Source: CAVPHV01 sp963704825 | Lineage (GTDB): Bacteria > Actinomycetota > Acidimicrobiia > Spongiisociales > UBA5794 | DNA: 64,000 nt | NCBI GenBank assembly: GCA_963704825.1 | Contig: CAVPHV010000004.1 | Location: forward strand, 1-64,000 | Reading direction: 5' to 3' | Part shown: positions 60,404 to 64,000 of the stretch, in pieces | How the letters are laid out: every line of letters begins with the position of its first letter | Position numbering within the stretch: the stretch's first letter is position 1 | Made by a program: the position numbers and the translations under genes | Notes under the pieces: model-generated | Seen by the model: only the letters and a program-made list of their open reading frames with translations | What the model was told of the DNA's origin: nothing | The model's database searches: none

Positions 60404-60772
60404 ATGGCCGGCGCCGCCGATCATCCGGTGTTCCAAGCGATTGAACCGCTGCTGATTCTGGTCGGCGGCCAGGTGGTCGGCCCCGATGAGCTCGACTCTG
60501 GGGATGTGCCGATCCGCTGGCAGAACTCTGTGGTCGGGGGGGTACGGCTGGGGTCGCTCACCGATGCGCTCGATCGCATGGTGGCCCACGTCGAAGCCGA
60601 ACTGGGTGGCGAACTCTCGTCTCTGAGCCGGACCGACAAGCAGGCGGCGGTGCGGATGCTCGATGACCAGGGGGCCTTCCTGCTCCGCAAGGCCATCGAC
60701 GACGTTGCCGAGCGGATGGGGGTCAGTCGCATCACTATCTACAACTACCTGACGCTGAGTCGCGATTCGTGA
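60404..60772 (+). CDS. Small DauR/YheO-type (HTH_22) transcriptional regulator
   Basis: 122 residues from ATG 60404. The C-terminal half is a recognisable HTH_22 domain: LSRTDKQAAVRMLDDQGAFL then IDDVAERMGVSRITIYNYL (about 76-117). The N-terminal half (VFQAIEPLLILVGGQVV) is only about 60 residues, too short for the YheO-like PAS domain that normally precedes it. It sits between the xdh operon (divergent) and the BMP transporter. It is the best candidate to bind the shared TTGACA/TTGT motifs on both sides. Confidence 0.72.
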   Translation: MAGAADHPVFQAIEPLLILVGGQVVGPDELDSGDVPIRWQNSVVGGVRLGSLTDALDRMVAHVEAELGGELSSLSRTDKQAAVRMLDDQGAFLLRKAIDDVAERMGVSRITIYNYLTLSRDS

Positions 60773-60789
60773 CAGCGCCGTGGCTCGGG

Positions 60790-60804
60790 TTTGACATTTT
60801 GTAA
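60790..60804 (+). promoter_or_regulatory. Putative promoter/operator of the second BMP transporter operon
   Basis: TTTGACATTTTGTAA within GGTTTGACATTTTGTAAGC, 64 bases before the permease start. Nearly the same sequence, on the other strand, precedes the xdh-ssnA-ygfK operon at 60043-60063. Confidence 0.45.
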
Positions 60805-60867
60805 GCAGATGGCAAGTCTCGCGCCTGACGGTGTGAGTCCTGTCGGACGAGTGGGAAGCGGACGGGT

Positions 60868-62094
60868 GTGACCAGCGCGGGAGCGAACCTGCGATCGAGG
60901 TCGAAGTACCTCGCCTACCTGGTGCCGCTGGCTGCCGTCTTCGTCGCTCTCCTCATCGCCGCCATCATGTTGGTGGTGCTGGACGCCAGTCCGGTCGAGG
61001 GTTTCCAGGCGATGTTCGAAGGGGCCTTCGGCAGCGGCGATGCCCTCATCGCCACCGTTCTGAAAGCCACGCCGTTGCTCTTCGTCGGGGTCGGCATCAC
61101 CATTGCGTTCCGGGCCAACGTCATCAACATCGGTGGTGAGGGCCAGATGGTGCTCGGCGGTCTCTTCGCCACCATGGCTGCTCTCCTGCTTGGCGACCTG
61201 CCCGCCATCATCATGCTTCCGGCGGTGATCATCGCCGGGATGGTCGGCGGGGCGATCTGGGGAGCGATCCCCGGGTTCCTCAAGGCCTACTACCGGGTCA
61301 GCGAGATCCTCAGCACGATCATGCTCAACATCGTTGCGGTGCAGTTGATGAACTACCTGCTGCGTGGTCCGCTGCTCGACCCAGCCGAGATCGAGCGGGG
61401 GACCCGCATCCCGCAGACCGAGCGCCTGCCGGAGACCGCCGACCTCCCCTTGATCCTCAACAGCGACCGCTTCCACATCGGTCCGTTGCTAGCGGTGCTT
61501 GCCGCCATTGCGGCCTACATCCTGTTGTGGCGTACCCCGCTCGGTTATCGACTGCGGGCCGTCGGTCAGAATGTCGATGCCTCCCGCTACGCCGGTATCC
61601 CAGTCAAGCGGACCATCGTCACTGCCATGATGCTCAGCGGGGCGATGTGCGGCCTCGCCGGCGCGGTGCTGGTGTTCGGCAGCGAGAGCCACCGGATGGT
61701 CACCGACGGTTCCACCGCGGGCTTCACCGGGAGCGCCGGCTTCAACGGCATCGTCGCCGCGTTGTTCGGCGGCCTTCATCCGCTGTGGACCATCCCGGCC
61801 TCGTTCTTGTTCGGGGGCCTGCTGGTGGGCGGCAACGCCCTGCAGCGCGCCGTGCAAGTGCCCTCAGCCTTGATCCTCGCCATCAACGGCATCGTTGTCG
61901 TTTTGGTGGTCTCCACCGATCGTTACAAGAAGCTGCTCCAGAACCGGGCCACCGAAGCCGAGACGGCCGCCGCTCTGGCCAAACAGGAGCAAATCGAGCA
62001 AGCGGTCGTTCCCGACGAGCCACCACCGCCCACTGGCATTTCCGCGCGCCCCGATGACTTCGGGGACCCCGACTACCTCCAGGACGACCCATGA
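60868..62094 (+). CDS. BMP-type ABC transporter permease 1 (second system)
   Basis: 408 residues with GTG start. BPD_transp_2 permease with about 8-10 helices and motifs ANVINIGGEGQMVLGGLFA (about 86-104), YRVSEILSTIMLNIVAVQLM and GFNGIVAALFGGLHPLW. A hydrophilic acidic tail of about 60 residues, ending near residue 408, is longer than in the 22906 paralog. It overlaps the next permease (ATGA). No ATPase gene is visible upstream; it may lie beyond the window. Confidence 0.88.
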   Translation: MTSAGANLRSRSKYLAYLVPLAAVFVALLIAAIMLVVLDASPVEGFQAMFEGAFGSGDALIATVLKATPLLFVGVGITIAFRANVINIGGEGQMVLGGLFATMAALLLGDLPAIIMLPAVIIAGMVGGAIWGAIPGFLKAYYRVSEILSTIMLNIVAVQLMNYLLRGPLLDPAEIERGTRIPQTERLPETADLPLILNSDRFHIGPLLAVLAAIAAYILLWRTPLGYRLRAVGQNVDASRYAGIPVKRTIVTAMMLSGAMCGLAGAVLVFGSESHRMVTDGSTAGFTGSAGFNGIVAALFGGLHPLWTIPASFLFGGLLVGGNALQRAVQVPSALILAINGIVVVLVVSTDRYKKLLQNRATEAETAAALAKQEQIEQAVVPDEPPPPTGISARPDDFGDPDYLQDDP

Positions 62095-63023
62095 GCGACT
62101 TCTTCACCGAGGCCGTCATCATCGCCACCGTGGCCGGCGCCATTCGGCTCTCCGTTCCGCTTCTGTTGGCCGCGCTCGGTGAAACCTTCGGGCAGCGCAG
62201 TGGTGTGCTCAACCTTGGCGTTGACGGCATCATGCTGCTCGGCGCGTTCGCCGGGTACTACACCGTGCTCAAGACGGGCAACGTCTGGTACGGGTTGCTG
62301 GCGGGCGTTGCCCTCGGCATTGTGATGGGTCTGATCTCGGCGGTGATCGCGGTGTCGCTTCAGGCCGAGCAAGGGATCGCCGGCATCGGGGTGTTCCTCT
62401 TTGGCCTCGGCATGAGTGATCTGTTGTTCCAGCGCCTGGTGGGTACTCCCGTTCCGATCACCAAGTTCCCCAAGGTCCCGATCCCGTTGCTCAGCGACAT
62501 TCCTTGGATCGGCGAGATGTTCTTCAACCACAGTTTGGTGGTCTACATGGCGTTCGTGGCGGTGCCGGTGGCGACGTTCATCATCAACCGCACCACGTTT
62601 GGAATGAACATCCGCGCCGTCGGTCAAAACCCAGGAGCGGCCGACAGCCTGGGCGTCAGTGTTAGCGGCGTTCGGTACGCCACGGTGACCATCGGCGGCA
62701 CCATGGCCGGTGTGGCCGGCGCCGCGCTTGCCATCGACCTCGGCATCTTCCAGCAGAACCTGACCAACGCAGCCGGGTTCGTTGCCATCGCCCTGGTCTA
62801 CTTCGGGGCGTGGCGGCCCATCGGCGTGATGTTGGGAGCCTTGCTCTTCGGCTTCGTCAACTCGCTGGTGCTGCAGCTCAAGACCGTCGGTGTCATTCCC
62901 CAGAGTTGGTCCGATATCGCCGCCATGGCTCCGGCGATCATCACGATTCTCGCCCTAGTCTTCGTTGCGAGTCGCTTCCGACCACCGGCGGCACTCACCA
63001 AACCATTCACGAGAGGAACCTGA
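62091..63023 (+). CDS. BMP-type ABC transporter permease 2 (second system)
   Basis: 310 residues, start overlapping the preceding stop. Signature GQRSGVLNLGVDGIMLLGAF (about 34-53), VSLQAEQGIAGIGVFLFGLG, AVGQNPGAADSLGVSV and GFVAIALVYFGAWRPIGV. It pairs with the 60868 product and parallels the permease at 24024. Likely imports nucleosides or purine-type compounds for the adjacent xanthine dehydrogenase/YgfK enzymes. Confidence 0.88.
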   Translation: MSDFFTEAVIIATVAGAIRLSVPLLLAALGETFGQRSGVLNLGVDGIMLLGAFAGYYTVLKTGNVWYGLLAGVALGIVMGLISAVIAVSLQAEQGIAGIGVFLFGLGMSDLLFQRLVGTPVPITKFPKVPIPLLSDIPWIGEMFFNHSLVVYMAFVAVPVATFIINRTTFGMNIRAVGQNPGAADSLGVSVSGVRYATVTIGGTMAGVAGAALAIDLGIFQQNLTNAAGFVAIALVYFGAWRPIGVMLGALLFGFVNSLVLQLKTVGVIPQSWSDIAAMAPAIITILALVFVASRFRPPAALTKPFTRGT

Positions 63024-63071
63024 CCACCGAATGGGCTTCGGCCCACGCGTTCAAATGGAGGAGAACCCACA

Positions 63072-64000
63072 TTGAGTAGAAACACATGGATCTGGATCGG
63101 GGTTGCGGCACTCGCAGTGATCGTGATCGGCATCGTTATTGTCTCGAGCGGCGGTGACGACGAAACCACCACCACGACGGCGGCAGCCGGTGAGACCACC
63201 ACGACGACCGCCGCCGAAACTACGACCACCGCCGAAGGTGAAACAACAACGACCGCCGAGGGCGGCGAGACGACCACCACGACCGAGGCCGAAACCACGA
63301 CGACCGCGGCCTCCGGGGGGGCCATGCTGATCGCCATCGTGGCCCCATCGGCCACGAACGACCTTGCCTTCACTCAGTCGATAGTGGACGCCGTCAACGT
63401 CATCGCCGGCGAGCGAGAGGTCGAGGTCGCCATCACCGACAACGCGTTTGTTGTCGAGGACGCTGCGGCGGCGATCCGTGACTACGCCAATCAAGGCTAT
63501 GACCTGGTCATCGCCCACGGTTCCCAGTACGGCGGCTCGCTGGCCGAGATCGCCCAGGACTTCCCGGAGACGGCCTTCGCCTGGGGCACGGCGGCCGATA
63601 CCTTCGGAGCCGCAAACGTCTTCGCCTACGAAGCCGCCTCCGACGAGGGCGGCTACGTGATGGGCAAGATGGCGGCGGCGCTCACCACCAGCGATACCAT
63701 CGGGATCGTTGGACCGGTCGAAGTCGGCGACGCCAAGCTCTACGTCGATGGCTTCAAGAACGGCGCCGAAGCCGACGGGTCCGGCGTCACAGTGAACGTC
63801 AACTACACGGGTTCGTTCAGCGACGTGCAGCTCGCCTCCGAAGCGGCCTCCGCCCAGATCGCAGCAGGCGCCGATGTGCTCTCCGGGACGGCCCAGATGG
63901 TGGTTGGTGCCATCACCGTTGCGAACGATGCCGGCGTTCCTTGGTTTGGGACCCAGGCCAACCAGGCGTCCCTGGCACCGGACATCGTGGTCGCCAGCCA
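63072..64000 (+). CDS. BMP-family substrate-binding protein, partial (runs off right end)
   Basis: At least 309 residues, start TTG 63072 after ATGGAGGAGAACCC. One N-terminal hydrophobic helix (WIWIGVAALAVIVIGIVIVS) without a lipobox cysteine, then a Thr/Glu linker of about 55 residues built from TTTTT/AE units, then a BMP fold (VAPSATNDLAFTQSIVDAV, YDLVIAHGSQYGGSLAEIA, ASDEGGYVMGKMAAAL, GIVGPVEVGDAKLYVDGF). It appears to be held by an uncleaved membrane anchor instead of a lipid. It completes the second importer with the two permeases before it. Confidence 0.87.
   Translation, partial: MSRNTWIWIGVAALAVIVIGIVIVSSGGDDETTTTTAAAGETTTTTAAETTTTAEGETTTTAEGGETTTTTEAETTTTAASGGAMLIAIVAPSATNDLAFTQSIVDAVNVIAGEREVEVAITDNAFVVEDAAAAIRDYANQGYDLVIAHGSQYGGSLAEIAQDFPETAFAWGTAADTFGAANVFAYEAASDEGGYVMGKMAAALTTSDTIGIVGPVEVGDAKLYVDGFKNGAEADGSGVTVNVNYTGSFSDVQLASEAASAQIAAGADVLSGTAQMVVGAITVANDAGVPWFGTQANQASLAPDIVVAS

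Noticed and set aside
63160..63315. Repetitive ACC/ACG/GAA tract
   Set aside because: It encodes the Thr/Glu linker of the binding protein; coding low complexity, not a repeat element.

Overview
The window is a high-GC bacterial chromosome segment with densely packed, mostly co-oriented genes, frequent ATGA/GTGA start-stop overlaps and many GTG/TTG starts. Lipoproteins with long Thr/Asp linkers after the signal peptide and the overall gene style point to an actinobacterium, most likely Acidimicrobiia or a relative. This is inference: the window has no rRNA, tRNA or other taxonomic marker. I see no CRISPR array, prophage or intact insertion sequence.

Layout. (1) 1-2.1 kb: tail of an unknown gene, an ECF-type sigma factor with an overlapping membrane anti-sigma-like partner, then two copies of a 54-nt hairpin repeat and a bidirectional terminator. 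(2) 2.1-25 kb: a purine/ureide-type nitrogen catabolism block. It holds a GntR regulator, two carbamoyltransferases, carbamate kinase, a PLP enzyme broken by a frameshift and an amber codon, glutamate dehydrogenase, and a glycerate branch (plant-type hydroxypyruvate reductase, aminotransferase, glycerate 2-kinase). It continues with YgfM/XdhD-like molybdenum hydroxylase subunits, XdhC and the selenium-dependent hydroxylase maturation proteins YqeB and YqeC, then a BMP-family (nucleoside-type) ABC importer. (3) 25.2-27.0 kb: a short YgfK paralog. (4) 27-51 kb: a cyclitol/sugar-acid island with IolB, IolE, IolD, an RbsABC-type importer, three Gfo/Idh/MocA dehydrogenases, SDRs, a lactonase, an HpcH/HpaI aldolase and a LacI regulator. 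Five copies of a palindrome (consensus TTGGARCGYTCCAA) lie upstream of its transcription units. At 42.57-48.2 kb this island carries a lower-GC five-gene cassette (CoA-acylating aldehyde dehydrogenase, CoA-transferase, HMG-CoA-lyase-like enzyme, split transketolase) that starts directly after a 9-codon stub resembling the start of iolC. (5) 51.2-52.6 kb: a serine-hydrolase lipoprotein flanked by the same 54-nt repeats. (6) 52.6-64 kb: the second purine block, with full-length YgfK, an SsnA-like amidohydrolase, a Se-dependent-type xanthine dehydrogenase, a small HTH_22 regulator and a second BMP-type importer that runs off the end.

How it works together. Regions 2 and 6 together resemble the E. 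coli ygeW-yqeABC-ygfK-ssnA-ygfM-xdhD set: import of purines or nucleosides, molybdenum (probably selenium) hydroxylation, reductive ring opening through YgfK/SsnA-type enzymes, phosphorolysis of carbamoyl intermediates to carbamoyl phosphate, ATP from carbamate kinase, and recovery of nitrogen and carbon by glutamate dehydrogenase and the glycerate branch. The cyclitol island takes inositol-type substrates to 5-deoxyglucuronate and on to 2-deoxy-5-keto-gluconate, but has no IolC, IolJ or IolA in the window. The split-transketolase cassette sits where iolC would be expected, and I propose that it replaces the phosphorylating lower half of the pathway.
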